Part shown: positions 1 through 10,030 of the stretch, one piece after another | How positions within the stretch are numbered: the stretch's first letter is position 1 | Layout of the letters: each line of letters opens with the position of its first letter | Assembly (NCBI RefSeq): GCF_018424695.1 | Contig: NZ_QTNQ01000005.1 | Span: forward strand, 45,903 to 109,902 | DNA: 64,000 nt | DNA from: Vannielia litorea | Lineage (GTDB): Bacteria > Pseudomonadota > Alphaproteobacteria > Rhodobacterales > Rhodobacteraceae | Direction: 5' to 3' | Translations under genes and position numbers: made by a program | Notes under the pieces: generated by a model | What the model was told of the DNA's origin: nothing | Seen by the model: only the letters and a program-made list of their open reading frames with translations | Database searches by the model: none

Positions 1-290
1 CCCTCCGGCAGCGCCGCCAGCCCGGCTGCCACCGACGCCCCGCGGGTCGCGCCGCCTGTGACCCGCGCCACACCCTCCGGCAGCGTCGCCTCGGCCAACG
101 GGCCATCGCCCTCTCCGATCACCACCACCACAGCTGCCACTTTTTCATGCGCGGCAAAAACAGCCACCGTGCGGCTGAGCAACGGCATTCCGCCAAGGCT
201 CTGGTATTGCTTTGGAATCCCCCCACCAGCGCGGGTCCCGCGCCCGGCAGCCACGATGAGCGCGGCAATATGGGGGGTGTCTGCTGGCAC
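1..290 (-). CDS. ispD: 2-C-methyl-D-erythritol 4-phosphate cytidylyltransferase, N-terminal part (window edge)
   Basis: The reverse strand reads from a GTG at 290 down to the window edge without a stop, giving about 96 residues. It contains the nucleotide-binding start of the family, [10 protein letters not shown], followed by IPKQY and later TGGATR, the classic IspD signature. IspD transfers CMP to methylerythritol phosphate in the non-mevalonate isoprenoid pathway. A Shine-Dalgarno-like GAGGGA lies just before the GTG and an in-frame TAG lies at 300-302, so the start is well bounded. In many alphaproteobacteria this domain is fused to IspF; the fusion cannot be tested because the gene leaves the window. 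It is divergent from dusB. Confidence 0.9.
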   Translation of the reverse strand, partial: MPADTPHIAALIVAAGRGTRAGGGIPKQYQSLGGMPLLSRTVAVFAAHEKVAAVVVVIGEGDGPLAEATLPEGVARVTGGATRGASVAAGLAALPE

Positions 291-461
291 CCGTTCCCTC
301 TAATCCCTGCCGCCAGCCGGGGCAATACAAAGCCCTTGGCCGGTATGAACCGCACAAAAAATGGGCGGTTGGTGTCTGGAGCGTTAAAACCGCTGCCCAA
401 CTCTTTGCAATTCGGCGCGAACCGTCCGATATGTAGCAGGCGTTGCTCAAGGATTAAGCAT

Positions 462-1442
462 TTGTCCGTTTCCGTGGCAAACATAGATCTGGCCCCACCG
501 GTCCTCCTCGCCCCGCTTGCGGGCATCACCGACTTGCCGTTCCGCCAACTCGTGGCACGCTTCGGGGCAGGGCTCGTGGTGTCGGAGATGGTGGCGAGCC
601 AGGAAATGGTGCAGGCCAAACCCGGCGTGCGCGAACGCGCCGAACTGGGCTATGGCGAGCAGGCCACCTCGATTCAGCTCGCCGGGCGCGATGCCACATG
701 GATGGCTCGCGCCGCCGCGATGGTCGAGGACAACGGCGCAAAGATCATCGACATCAACATGGGCTGCCCCGCCAAGAAGGTGACGGGCGGCCTGTCCGGC
801 TCGGCCCTGATGAAGGATCTCGACCATGCGCTCACGCTGATCGAGGCCGTGGTGGACGCGGTCAGCGTGCCGGTGACGCTCAAGTGCCGCTTGGGGTGGG
901 ACGACGACCGGATCAACGCGCCAGAGCTCGCTGCCCGCGCCGAGCAGGCGGGGGTGCGCATGGTCACCGTTCACGGCCGCACTCGCTGCCAGTTCTACAA
1001 GGGCGGGGCGGATTGGGGCGCAATCCGGGCCGTGAAGGAGGCCGTTTCGATCCCCGTGATCGCAAATGGCGACATCACCGATGCCGCCTCGGCCCGCGCG
1101 GCCCTCAAGGCGTCGGGGGCAGATGGGGTCATGGTGGGCCGTGGTGCCCAGGGTGCCCCGTGGCGGCTGGCGGAAATCGCCCATGCGCTGGGGCAGGGGC
1201 CTGCGCCCGACATCCCGAGGGGCGCCGCGCTGGCCGGAATGATCCTCGATCACTACGATGCGATGATTGCCTTCTATGGCCCCGAGCTGGGCAACCGCGT
1301 CGCCCGCAAGCACCTCGGCTGGTACATGGACAGCTGCGGCACACCCGGCTCCCTGCGCCGCCGGATCCTGACTGAAACAGATACGCGTCAGGTGCGCATG
1401 CTTATCGCCGATATCCCGGCCCGACAGAGCGAGGCGGCCTGA
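462..1442 (+). CDS. dusB: tRNA-dihydrouridine synthase B (NifR3 family)
   Basis: FMN-dependent enzyme that reduces uridine to dihydrouridine in tRNA. The N-terminus carries [14 protein letters not shown], followed by [18 protein letters not shown] with the catalytic Cys, KCRLGW and the VHGRTR loop, all typical of DusB. I start it at TTG 462 because AAGGA lies 8 bases upstream; GTG 474 is the alternative. The reading frame stays open up to 147 but that stretch does not look like the family. Its TGA overlaps the ATG of ntrB by one base, so dusB (historically nifR3) heads the ntr operon, the arrangement known from Rhodobacter and Azospirillum. Confidence 0.93.
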   Translation: MSVSVANIDLAPPVLLAPLAGITDLPFRQLVARFGAGLVVSEMVASQEMVQAKPGVRERAELGYGEQATSIQLAGRDATWMARAAAMVEDNGAKIIDINMGCPAKKVTGGLSGSALMKDLDHALTLIEAVVDAVSVPVTLKCRLGWDDDRINAPELAARAEQAGVRMVTVHGRTRCQFYKGGADWGAIRAVKEAVSIPVIANGDITDAASARAALKASGADGVMVGRGAQGAPWRLAEIAHALGQGPAPDIPRGAALAGMILDHYDAMIAFYGPELGNRVARKHLGWYMDSCGTPGSLRRRILTETDTRQVRMLIADIPARQSEAA

Positions 1443-2533
1443 TGGTGGACGAGAACATCATCTGGGTTTCCCTGCCGATGCCCGCGCTCCTGCTCGATGA
1501 AGAGGATCGGATCGTCGATATCAACCCGGCGGCGGAGACCTTCCTCAACACCTCCCTGCGCTCGCTTGAAGGCCACCACGTCTGGGACAAGATCATGGTG
1601 GCCGCGCCGCTGGAGGGCGGGTTTGAGCGGGTCCGGAAAAACCAGTCGGCCCTTTTCGTGAATGACGCCGAGGTGGGCACCGGAGAGCGCCCGCCGATGC
1701 ATTGCAACCTCCAGGTCGCGCCGCTGAATGATGACAGCAAGCGCCTTATCATGCTGATTTCACCGCGCGAAATCGCCGGCAAGCTGGGCCGCGCCCATTC
1801 GGTTCACGCCACCGCCAAGAGTGCCATCGGCATGGCCGAAATGCTGGCCCATGAAATCAAGAACCCGCTGGCCGGGATCACCGGGGCAGCGCAGCTCATC
1901 TCGATGAACCTGCCCAAGTCGGAGCTGGAGCTGACCGATCTGATCGTGGAAGAGAGCCGCCGGATCGTGAAGCTGCTGGAGCAGGTCGAGCAATTCGGCA
2001 ATGTGCGCCCGCCGCTGATGAAGGCGGTGAACATCCATGACATCCTCGACCGGGCCCGCAAGTCTGCCGAAGTGGGCTATGCCGCCGGGATCAAGTTTAC
2101 CGATGATTACGACCCCTCGCTGCCGCCCACGCTGGGAGACGCCGACCAGCTGCTCCAGGTCTTCCTCAACCTCTTCAAGAACGCTGCGGAGGCCGCGGCG
2201 AAGATGGGCCCTGACCACGAGGGCACCATCAAGATCCGCACGTTCTATGACCTTTCGCTGCGGCTGCGGGGCAAGGATGGCAAGGGCGCGGCGGTACCGC
2301 TTCAGGTGGAAATCACCGACAACGGCCCCGGCCTGCCCGAGGAGATCGCCGAAGACATCTTCGAGCCCTTCGTGTCGGGCCGCGAAAACGGCACCGGCCT
2401 TGGCCTTGCGCTGGTGAGCAAGATCATCGGCGAGCACAACGGCTGGATTCAGGTGGAATCGGTGCCCGGAAAAACCGTGTTCCGGGTGTCGCTCCAGGTG
2501 GCGCCCGATTTGAGCAACAGTGAATATTACTAG
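1442..2533 (+). CDS. ntrB: Nitrogen regulation sensor kinase/phosphatase NtrB
   Basis: A 363-residue cytosolic histidine kinase. An N-terminal PAS-like sensor region (about 1-120) is followed by the H-box MLAHEIKNPLAG with phospho-accepting His137, an N-box (FLNLFKNAAEA) and the G-box GTGLGLAL. No membrane segment is seen, as expected for NtrB, which receives nitrogen status through PII protein and phosphorylates NtrC. It overlaps dusB by one base and is followed 12 bases later by ntrC, so the three genes are very likely one transcript. Confidence 0.95.
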   Translation: MVDENIIWVSLPMPALLLDEEDRIVDINPAAETFLNTSLRSLEGHHVWDKIMVAAPLEGGFERVRKNQSALFVNDAEVGTGERPPMHCNLQVAPLNDDSKRLIMLISPREIAGKLGRAHSVHATAKSAIGMAEMLAHEIKNPLAGITGAAQLISMNLPKSELELTDLIVEESRRIVKLLEQVEQFGNVRPPLMKAVNIHDILDRARKSAEVGYAAGIKFTDDYDPSLPPTLGDADQLLQVFLNLFKNAAEAAAKMGPDHEGTIKIRTFYDLSLRLRGKDGKGAAVPLQVEITDNGPGLPEEIAEDIFEPFVSGRENGTGLGLALVSKIIGEHNGWIQVESVPGKTVFRVSLQVAPDLSNSEYY

Positions 2534-2545
2534 GAGCAACGACCG

Positions 2546-3916
2546 ATGGACGGAACGGTACTGGTAGCTGACGACGACCGCACGATACGCACGGTGCTGA
2601 CCCAGGCGCTCACCCGGGCAGGCTGTCGGGTGCATGCCACCTCGTCGCTCGTCACGCTGATGCGCTGGGTCGAGGAGGGCAAGGGCGACCTGGTGATCTC
2701 CGATGTCGTCATGCCGGATGGCAACGGCTTGGAAACATTGCCGAAAATCTCATCCGAGCGGCCCGGCCTGCCGGTGATCGTGATTTCGGCGCAAAACACC
2801 ATCATGACGGCAATCCAGGCCGCCGAGGCCGAGGCCTACGATTACCTGCCCAAGCCCTTCGACCTGCCCGACCTGATGAAGCGCGCGGCCCGCGCGCTGG
2901 AAAGCAAGCGGCGCTTGGCCTCGCAGAAATCGGAGGCCTCCGAGGCCCCGCAAGCAGATGGCGATCTGCCGCTCGTCGGCCGCACACCGCAGATGCAGGG
3001 GCTTTACCGGCTCGTCGCCAAGGTCATGAATACCGATCTTCCGGTGCTCATCACGGGCGAGAGTGGAACTGGCAAGTCATTGATAGCAAAGGCTATTCAT
3101 GACTTCTCCGACCGGCGCACCCTGCCTTTCGTGGTGGTGTCGCCCGGTGATCTGCAAGGCGCCGACGGGCCGGCGCAGGTGGTTGCCCGGGCGCGCGGTG
3201 GCTCGCTGCTGTTTGACGAAATTGCCGATCTCGATGACGAGGCGCAAGGCCGGATCGTGCGGATGCTCGATGCCTTCGGAGACACCGCGCCGCGCGTGAT
3301 GTCCACCTCCCAGGGCAATCTGATGGAGCGGATGGAGGGCGGCGGCTTCCGGCAGGATCTGTTTTACCGGCTCGGTGGCGTCACCATCAACGTGCCGGCG
3401 CTGCGCGAGCGGGTCGATGACATCCCGCTGCTGGCCGAGCATTTTCTTGCGCGCTCCGAGCCGGGAAGTGCCCCGCGCCGCATCGGGTCTCAGGCCATGG
3501 AACTGATCCGCGCCTACAGCTGGCCCGGCAACGTTCGCCAGCTCGAAAACACCATTCGCCGCCTTGTCGTGACCGCAACCGAAGAACAGATCGGCCTGCC
3601 CGACGTGGAGGCGGTGCTGTCTTCCCAACCCGAGATCGAACCGCTGGTCGGCGGCGGCGATGGCGAGAAGCTTTCGGCCTCGGTGGCAAAGCACCTGCGC
3701 CGCTATTTCGATCTGCATGGCGGCGCCCTCCCGCCGCCCGGCCTCTACACGAGGATTCTCAAGGAAGTGGAGCTTCCGCTGATCGAAATCGCCCTCGATG
3801 CCACTGGAGGAAACCAGGCCAAGTGTGCGGATTTGCTGGGCATTAACCGAAATACCCTCCGCAAGAAGATAAATGACCTCGATATTCAGGTGACACGCCG
3901 CCGCAAATTGATGTAA
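2546..3916 (+). CDS. ntrC: Nitrogen response regulator NtrC, sigma-54-independent type
   Basis: 456 residues: receiver domain with Asp53 as phosphoacceptor, AAA+ domain with Walker A GESGTGKS (171-178) and Walker B LLFDEI, and a C-terminal Fis-type helix-turn-helix (about 415-450). The stretch that should hold the GAFTGA loop contacting sigma-54 (about residues 200-218) is shortened to [18 protein letters not shown] and has no such motif. This matches the NtrC of Rhodobacter capsulatus, which activates sigma-70 RNA polymerase. It should therefore control nitrogen-limitation genes through the housekeeping polymerase. Preceded by GGAGCAACG. Confidence 0.95.
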   Translation: MDGTVLVADDDRTIRTVLTQALTRAGCRVHATSSLVTLMRWVEEGKGDLVISDVVMPDGNGLETLPKISSERPGLPVIVISAQNTIMTAIQAAEAEAYDYLPKPFDLPDLMKRAARALESKRRLASQKSEASEAPQADGDLPLVGRTPQMQGLYRLVAKVMNTDLPVLITGESGTGKSLIAKAIHDFSDRRTLPFVVVSPGDLQGADGPAQVVARARGGSLLFDEIADLDDEAQGRIVRMLDAFGDTAPRVMSTSQGNLMERMEGGGFRQDLFYRLGGVTINVPALRERVDDIPLLAEHFLARSEPGSAPRRIGSQAMELIRAYSWPGNVRQLENTIRRLVVTATEEQIGLPDVEAVLSSQPEIEPLVGGGDGEKLSASVAKHLRRYFDLHGGALPPPGLYTRILKEVELPLIEIALDATGGNQAKCADLLGINRNTLRKKINDLDIQVTRRRKLM

Positions 3917-3939
3917 AAGGGCAACAGAGCCGTGGCAGA

Positions 3940-3996
3940 GGGGTCTCAGACCCCCGGTGAGATCACGGGATATGGCGGTATGCCCCTTCGGGGGCA
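3940..3996 (+). other. Two hairpins between ntrC and ntrY, one with a UUCG loop
   Basis: GGGGTCT/AGACCCC (3940-3954) is followed by TGCCCC-TTCG-GGGGCA (3981-3996), the very stable C(UUCG)G tetraloop form. No T-run follows, so neither is a standard intrinsic terminator. They separate the dusB-ntrBC unit from ntrYX, and may damp read-through or protect the ntrBC transcript 3' end. They also argue that ntrY starts downstream of 3996. Confidence 0.6.
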
Positions 3997-4016
3997 CAAG
4001 ATATGTGAGGCATGCG

Positions 4017-6257
4017 GTGGGATCCTCCGCACGAGCGTTTGGGTGGGAACGCCTGGTAAAACTGCGTAGATTGCGCCGTTTGCGCAACGCGGCGACGCTC
4101 GCGTTGGTGGTTCTCGGCCCGGCGCTGGCAATCGGAACATACCTGACGCTCGGACCCTTCGGGCAGGGTGCAAACTCGCCTGCGCTACGCGCGATTCTCC
4201 TCGCCGACATCGTCTATGTGCTCATCGTCGCGGCCCTGGTGCTGTGGCAGGTGGGCAAGCTGGTGGCCGCGCGCCGCCGCAAGTCGGCGGGCTCGCGGCT
4301 TCACCTGCGGCTCACCGGCGTCTTTGCCCTGATCGCCGCGGTGCCCACCATTCTCGTCGCGGTCTTTGCCGGGCTCACCATCAACCTCGGGCTGGAAAGC
4401 TGGTTTTCCGACCGGGTGCGCGAGGTGGTGGGCGCTTCGCTGGAGGCGGCACAGGCCTACAAGGCCGAGCATCGCCACGATCTCGAACAGGACGCCGCCG
4501 TGCTGGCGGGCTATCTCAACGTCGCCCGCGCAGCGCGCGGCGCGGTGACCGACGGGCAGATACGCCAGGTGCTGGGGCAGGGACAGGCCCAGGTGCAGCG
4601 GGGCCTGCGTGAGGCCTATGTGATTGACGGTGGCGGGGAGCTCCGGGCGCGTGGCGAGCGCTCCTATCTCTTCGATTTCGAGAAACCCTCCGAAGAGCAG
4701 CTGGAGGCCGCGCGGACAGGCGAGACGGTCATCATCGAAGATTGGGAGAACAGCGAGTTCCGCGCGCTGCTTCGGCTACAGGCATTTCCCGACCGCTACC
4801 TTTACGTGTCCCGCGAGGTCGACGGCCAGCTTCTGGGCCTGCTCGACGACACCGAAGAAACCGTCACAGTCTACAACCAGCTGGAGCAGGAGCGCGGGCG
4901 GCGGCTGTTCGAGTTCGGGGTGATCTACCTCGGTTTTGCCGTCATCCTCATCCTTGCCTCGGTCTGGCTCGGCCTGTGGTTTGCCGAGCGCCTCAGCCGC
5001 CCCGTCGGGCGCCTGACCGGCGCGGCGCAGCGGGTGGGCGAGGGGGACCTCGAGGTGCGGGTGATCGAGGATTCCGGCGATGATGAGATCGCCATGCTTG
5101 GCCGGATCTTCAACCAGATGACCCGGCAGCTGAAAGGCCAGCGCGACCGACTTCTGGATAACTCGGCCAGGATCGAAGAGCGGCGGCGGCTGTTCGAGCA
5201 GGTGCTCTCTTCGGTGACTGCGGGCGTCATCGGGCTGGACCCGGACGGGCGCGTTCAGTTCATGAACCGCTCTGCCCACACCCTTCTCGACCTCGAGGAG
5301 GAAAGCGATCCGCTCGTGGCCATAGGGCAGGCTGTGCCCGAATTCGCGGGCCTTCTGGAGCGGTTGCGGATGGGCGAAAAGGACGTGACCCGGGAAGAGA
5401 TCAAGATCAACCGCAAGGGCAAGCTGGAAACGCTGCTGGTGCGCATGGCCCGGCGACGCGGCGAGGAAGGCGAGATCGAAGGCTACGTGGTGGCCTTCGA
5501 TGACGTTTCCGAGTTGGTGACGGCCCAGCGCATGGCCGCCTGGGGCGACGTGGCCCGCCGCATCGCCCACGAAATCAAGAACCCGCTCACCCCGATCCAG
5601 CTTTCTGCCGAGCGCATCCGCCGCAAGTTCACCCCGATGGCGGGCGATGAGGCCGAGAGCCTGGATCAGCTCACCGGCGTTATCGTGCGCCAGACCGGCG
5701 ACCTGCGCCGGATCGTCGACGAGTTTTCCAAGTTCGCCCGCATGCCGGAACCTGACCGCAAGCCGGTGGATCTGGCCGCGGTGCTGCGCGATGCGGTTCT
5801 GCTGCAACGCGAGAACCTCGGCGAGGCTCTGCAGTACACCGATGACACCGGCGGTGTGGTGGCGGACCTCGATGAAACCATGGTCAGCCAAGCGCTTATC
5901 AACCTCATCAAGAACGCAGGCGAGGCCATCGAGAGCCTTCAGGAAAAGGGCGCTCCGGAGGGCCACGCGCCGGAAGTCCGGGTGCGGCTCTTCATCGACG
6001 GCAGCGAGGCCGTGGTGGAAGTCGCCGACAACGGAATCGGCCTGCCGGAAGACCGCGGGCGCCTGTTCGAGCCCTATGTGACGACCCGCGAAAAGGGCAC
6101 CGGCCTCGGCCTGCCCATCGTGAAGAAAATTATCGAAGAACATGGCGGCAGCCTCGACCTCACCGATGCCGAGCCCTTCACGGAAGGCGCGCACCGTGGC
6201 GCGCTGGCCGTGGTGCGGCTTCCGCGCAGCGTCGAGGTCAGCGCAGCCGCCGAATGA
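4017..6257 (+). CDS. ntrY: Membrane sensor histidine kinase NtrY
   Basis: About 746 residues. Two N-terminal hydrophobic segments and a further pair around a periplasmic region anchor it in the membrane; then HAMP (about 310-370), PAS, and a kinase core with RRIAHEIKNPLTPIQL, His near residue 518, and GTGLGLPIV. NtrY is the membrane partner of NtrX in alphaproteobacteria, linked to nitrogen and redox responses. Start chosen at GTG 4017 because TGAGG lies 6 bases upstream and it clears the hairpins; ATG 3972 or GTG 4005 remain possible. ntrX follows closely. Confidence 0.9.
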   Translation: MGSSARAFGWERLVKLRRLRRLRNAATLALVVLGPALAIGTYLTLGPFGQGANSPALRAILLADIVYVLIVAALVLWQVGKLVAARRRKSAGSRLHLRLTGVFALIAAVPTILVAVFAGLTINLGLESWFSDRVREVVGASLEAAQAYKAEHRHDLEQDAAVLAGYLNVARAARGAVTDGQIRQVLGQGQAQVQRGLREAYVIDGGGELRARGERSYLFDFEKPSEEQLEAARTGETVIIEDWENSEFRALLRLQAFPDRYLYVSREVDGQLLGLLDDTEETVTVYNQLEQERGRRLFEFGVIYLGFAVILILASVWLGLWFAERLSRPVGRLTGAAQRVGEGDLEVRVIEDSGDDEIAMLGRIFNQMTRQLKGQRDRLLDNSARIEERRRLFEQVLSSVTAGVIGLDPDGRVQFMNRSAHTLLDLEEESDPLVAIGQAVPEFAGLLERLRMGEKDVTREEIKINRKGKLETLLVRMARRRGEEGEIEGYVVAFDDVSELVTAQRMAAWGDVARRIAHEIKNPLTPIQLSAERIRRKFTPMAGDEAESLDQLTGVIVRQTGDLRRIVDEFSKFARMPEPDRKPVDLAAVLRDAVLLQRENLGEALQYTDDTGGVVADLDETMVSQALINLIKNAGEAIESLQEKGAPEGHAPEVRVRLFIDGSEAVVEVADNGIGLPEDRGRLFEPYVTTREKGTGLGLPIVKKIIEEHGGSLDLTDAEPFTEGAHRGALAVVRLPRSVEVSAAAE

Positions 6258-6280
6258 CAGGAAAGGAAGGAAGAGCAGAG

Positions 6281-7687
6281 ATGACCGATATTCTGATAGT
6301 GGACGACGAAAGAGACATTCGCGAGCTGGTGGGCGATATCCTGCGCGACGAGGGCTTTCAGACCCGGTTGGCCGGCAATTCCGACGATGCCATGGCGGAA
6401 ATCAACGAGAGCCCGCCGGCGCTGCTGATCCTCGACATCTGGCTGAAGGACAGCCGGATGGATGGCATCGACATCCTCAAGACCGTGAAGCGCGACAACC
6501 CCGACATCCCGATCGTCATCATCTCGGGCCACGGCAACATCGAAATCGCGGTGGCGGCGATCAAGCAGGGGGCCTACGACTTCATCGAAAAGCCCTTCAA
6601 CATCGACCAGCTCATGGTGGTAATCCGCCGCGCAATGGAAACATCGCGCCTGCGCCGCGAGAACAGCCAGCTCCGCCGCAAGGAAGTGAGTGTGACCGAC
6701 ATGGTCGGCACCTCCACGGCCTTCAAGGCGCTCAAGAGCCAGCTCGACAAGGTCACCAAGTCGAACGGCCGGGTGATGCTGACGGGCCCGGCAGGCGCCG
6801 GCAAGGAAGTGGCAGCGCGCTACATCCACGCAAATTCGTCGCGCGCCTCGGCGCCTTTCGTATCCGTCAACTCCGCCTCGATCGAGCCGGACCGGATGGA
6901 AGAAGTGCTCTTCGGGCGCGAGAGCGACGCGCGTGGGGTGGAGCCGGGCCTGCTGGAAGAGGCCCATGGCGGCGTGCTCTACTTCGACGAGGTGGCCGAC
7001 ATGCCGCTCGGCACACAATCGAAGATCCTGCGGGTGCTGGTGGAGCAGCAGTTCCAGCGCGTTGGCGGCAACGATAAGGTGCGTGTGGATCTGCGGGTCA
7101 TTTCCTCTACCAACCGCGATCTGGAAGCGGAGATTGCGCGCGGCAGCTTCCGTGAAGAGCTGTATCACCGGCTGAACGTGGTCCCGATCCGGGTGCCGGG
7201 GCTGGAGGAACGGCGCGAGGATATTCCCGAGTTGGCGCGACATTTCATCGCCGAGTTCAACGCCAGCCAGGGCCTTACCATTCGCGAGCTGTCGCAGGAG
7301 GCCGATGCCCTGCTGCAAACGATGCACCTGCCCGGCAATGTCCGGCAGTTGAAGAACATCATCGAGCGCGCCCTCATTCTGGGCGAAACCACCGATCCCA
7401 TCGACGCGCGCGAGCTGAAGAGCGGCGAGAGTTCGGAAGAAGAGGACGGGCGCGTGGTGCTCTCGGGCGGGCTGGCCACACTGCCGCTGCGCGAGGCGCG
7501 GGAGCTGTTCGAGCGCGAGTATCTGCTGACCCAGATCAACCGCTTCGGCGGGAACATCTCCCGCACGGCGACTTTTGTTGGCATGGAGCGGTCCGCGCTG
7601 CACCGCAAGCTGAAGTCGCTCGGCGTGGTGACCTCCACCAAGGCCGGAGCCCGGGTGGCGCATATAGAGAGCCAGGCGGCGGAATAG
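6281..7687 (+). CDS. ntrX: Response regulator NtrX
   Basis: 468 residues: receiver domain with Asp52, AAA+ domain with Walker A GPAGAGKE (169-176) and Walker B VLYFDE, and a C-terminal helix-turn-helix (GGNISRTATFVGMERSAL). The sigma-54 GAFTGA loop is absent at about 208-226, as commonly seen in NtrX. ATG 6281 is preceded by AAGGAAGGAAG and gives the normal MTDILIVDDE start; an upstream in-frame ATG at 6254 overlaps the ntrY stop and is less likely. It is the cognate regulator of NtrY. Confidence 0.94.
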   Translation: MTDILIVDDERDIRELVGDILRDEGFQTRLAGNSDDAMAEINESPPALLILDIWLKDSRMDGIDILKTVKRDNPDIPIVIISGHGNIEIAVAAIKQGAYDFIEKPFNIDQLMVVIRRAMETSRLRRENSQLRRKEVSVTDMVGTSTAFKALKSQLDKVTKSNGRVMLTGPAGAGKEVAARYIHANSSRASAPFVSVNSASIEPDRMEEVLFGRESDARGVEPGLLEEAHGGVLYFDEVADMPLGTQSKILRVLVEQQFQRVGGNDKVRVDLRVISSTNRDLEAEIARGSFREELYHRLNVVPIRVPGLEERREDIPELARHFIAEFNASQGLTIRELSQEADALLQTMHLPGNVRQLKNIIERALILGETTDPIDARELKSGESSEEEDGRVVLSGGLATLPLREARELFEREYLLTQINRFGGNISRTATFVGMERSALHRKLKSLGVVTSTKAGARVAHIESQAAE

Positions 7688-7911
7688 GGCGGCGCGCGGC
7701 AGGGGCGGAAGGGGAAGGCCGGGCCGGAAAGCGCCTGGCCCCGGCACGCCAGCGTCACCATCTGCCGGGCGTAGACTGCTCAAAAAAGCGGCGAGTTGGC
7801 AGAATGTCGCCCACGAGCAGGCAGGATTACCGCCACGATTTCAGCCGAGCTTGAAATTTGTTCACGTATCGGAGAGAAAAACCGCAGCGAGAACAAATAC
7901 TCGAGGGACGG

Positions 7912-8484
7912 ATGAGGCTGGGGACAACCAATCGGGCAAAAGCCCTGCGATTTCCGCTGCTTTGCGCAGCACTTTTGCTGACGGCGGCCTGCGGGGCCAA
8001 GCGCGGCAATGAGACCCTTTCCACCATGACGGCGCCGCAGCTCAAGCCCGAGTTGCTCGACTATGCCATCTCGGAAGCGCGCAGCCTGCGGTCGCGCGGC
8101 GCGCGCGTGTGGTGTGTGCCCTTTGCGCGCAACGCGAGCGGCGTGGAAATTCGCGGCAACGCCAACACCTGGTGGGGCAGCGCCCACGGCACCTATGCTC
8201 GGGGGCACACGCCGGTGGTCGGGTCTGTGATGGCGTTCTCCGGCACCTCCAAGCTGCCCATGGGGCATGTCGCCGTGGTGTCCAAGGTGATCTCCGACCG
8301 CGAAATCGAGATCGACCACGCCAACTGGAAGCGCAACCAGGTCAGCCTCGGAATGTCGGTGATCGACATTTCCGAGAAGAATGACTGGTCGGTGGTGAAA
8401 GTGAAGAGCCAGCCTGCGGCTTACGGGCGGCCCTATCCGATCGACGGGTTCATCTACCCGGTTCCGGCCACCACCGCGAGCTGA
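7912..8484 (+). CDS. CHAP-domain lipoprotein (putative peptidoglycan amidohydrolase)
   Basis: 190 residues. The N-terminus is a lipoprotein signal ending in LLTAAC, so the mature protein would be lipid-anchored at a cysteine. The rest matches the CHAP amidase/peptidase fold: WCVPFARNASG with the catalytic Cys, NANTWW, GHVAVVSK with the His, and IDHANW. Such proteins cut peptidoglycan peptides or act at the cell envelope; the exact bond is not known here. Preceded by GAGGGACGG. It stands alone between ntrX and trkA. Confidence 0.85.
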   Translation: MRLGTTNRAKALRFPLLCAALLLTAACGAKRGNETLSTMTAPQLKPELLDYAISEARSLRSRGARVWCVPFARNASGVEIRGNANTWWGSAHGTYARGHTPVVGSVMAFSGTSKLPMGHVAVVSKVISDREIEIDHANWKRNQVSLGMSVIDISEKNDWSVVKVKSQPAAYGRPYPIDGFIYPVPATTAS

Positions 8485-8641
8485 CCGGTTCGCCTGTATC
8501 GGATCACAGCAGCCGTCCTCCGCGGCGGCTTCGTATTTTGAAGGCCGGGCAGCGGTGTGCGCCGCCCGTTGACCCCATCCCGGCCCCGTGCCAAGCAATG
8601 TTTCGGAACGAAACGAAAGGCCCCGGGAGGGCTTCAAGGCC

Positions 8642-10018
8642 ATGAAGGTCATCATCTGTGGCGCGGGCCAGGTCGGCTGGCAGATCGCGCGGCACCTCTC
8701 GGGCGAGCGCAACGACGTGACTGTGGTGGACAACAACGCCGAGCTCGTGCGCCGGGCCACGGATTCGCTCGATGTGCAGGGCATTGCGGGCCATGCCAGC
8801 TACCCGGACATCCTCGACAGGGCAGGCGCCCGGGATGCCGACATGATCATCGCGGCTACGCATTCGGACGAGGTGAACATGGTCACCTGCCAGGTGGCGC
8901 ATTCGGTGTTTTCGATCCCGCGCAAGGTCGCCCGCCTGCGCTCGCAGAGCTACCTGACGGCGATCTATTCCGATCTCTATCGCCGTGACCACATGCCGAT
9001 CGACGTGGTGATCAGCCCCGAACGCGAGGTGGCCGAAGCCGCGCTTCAACGCCTCGCCGCGCCGGCCGCCTTTGACACCGAGCGTTTTCTGGGCGGGAGC
9101 GCCCAGCTTCTTGGTATTCAGCTCGATGATGATTGCCCGGTGCTCAACACCCCGCTGCGCCAGTTGACCGACCTGTTTTCAACCCTCCGGGCCATCGTTG
9201 TGGGCGTGCGTCGCCAGAACAAGCTCTTCGCCCCCGATCCGGGCGACCAGCTCTTCGCCGGTGACCAGATCTATGTCTGCGCCAACACCGATGACACGAC
9301 CCGGACGATGGAGATTTTCGGCAAGGTCCTGCGTAAGCAGGAGCGCGTCGTGATCATCGGGGGCGGCAACGTCGGCCTCGCAGTCGCGCAAGCGCTGGAG
9401 AAGCAGACCGACCGGATCCGGGCCAAGGTTATCGAACGGTCGCGCTCGATTGCCGAAAAGGCCGCCGACGCGCTGGAGCGGACCATCGTGCTCAATGGAG
9501 ACGGCCTCTCGCGGGAGCTGCTGATCGAGGCCAACATCAACAAGGCCGACGCCGTGCTCTGCGTCACCGATGACGACAAGGTCAACCTGCTGGCCGCCGT
9601 GCGGGCCAAATCCAACGGCTGCCCCATGGCCATTTGCCTTGTGAACGACCCGACGCTGGTTCCGCTGATGCGTCCGCTTGAGATTGATGCGTTTATCAAC
9701 CCGCGCGCCACCACGGTGAGCTCGATCCTGCGCCATATCCGCCATGGTCGGGTGCGCGGCGTCTATTCCATCGGCGATGCCGAAGCCGAGGTGATCGAGG
9801 CGCAGGTGCTCTCCACCTCGCCGCTCTCCGGCCAGAAGATCCGCGACATCGACTTCCCCGAGGGCGTGACCGTGGGCGCCGTGATGCGGAGCGAGGAATA
9901 CATCAAGCCGGTGGCCGAAACCCGCATCGAAGAGGGCGACGTGATCGTGATCTTTGCCATGGCCGATGATGTGCCCGAGGTGGAGCGGCTGTTGCAGGTC
10001 TCCATCGACTTTTTCTGA
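8642..10018 (+). CDS. trkA: Trk potassium uptake protein TrkA
   Basis: 458 residues, a cytosolic NAD(H)-binding regulatory subunit of the Trk K+ channel complex. Two RCK halves are visible: GAGQVGWQ near the N-terminus and GGGNVGLA near residue 238, each followed by a TrkA-C region. ATG 8642 gives the canonical MKVIICGAGQVG start, with GGGAGGG upstream; an ORF extension to 8588 is not needed. trkH follows after 12 bases, so they form an operon. Confidence 0.95.
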   Translation: MKVIICGAGQVGWQIARHLSGERNDVTVVDNNAELVRRATDSLDVQGIAGHASYPDILDRAGARDADMIIAATHSDEVNMVTCQVAHSVFSIPRKVARLRSQSYLTAIYSDLYRRDHMPIDVVISPEREVAEAALQRLAAPAAFDTERFLGGSAQLLGIQLDDDCPVLNTPLRQLTDLFSTLRAIVVGVRRQNKLFAPDPGDQLFAGDQIYVCANTDDTTRTMEIFGKVLRKQERVVIIGGGNVGLAVAQALEKQTDRIRAKVIERSRSIAEKAADALERTIVLNGDGLSRELLIEANINKADAVLCVTDDDKVNLLAAVRAKSNGCPMAICLVNDPTLVPLMRPLEIDAFINPRATTVSSILRHIRHGRVRGVYSIGDAEAEVIEAQVLSTSPLSGQKIRDIDFPEGVTVGAVMRSEEYIKPVAETRIEEGDVIVIFAMADDVPEVERLLQVSIDFF

Positions 10019-10030
10019 GGCCGCCGCGAC

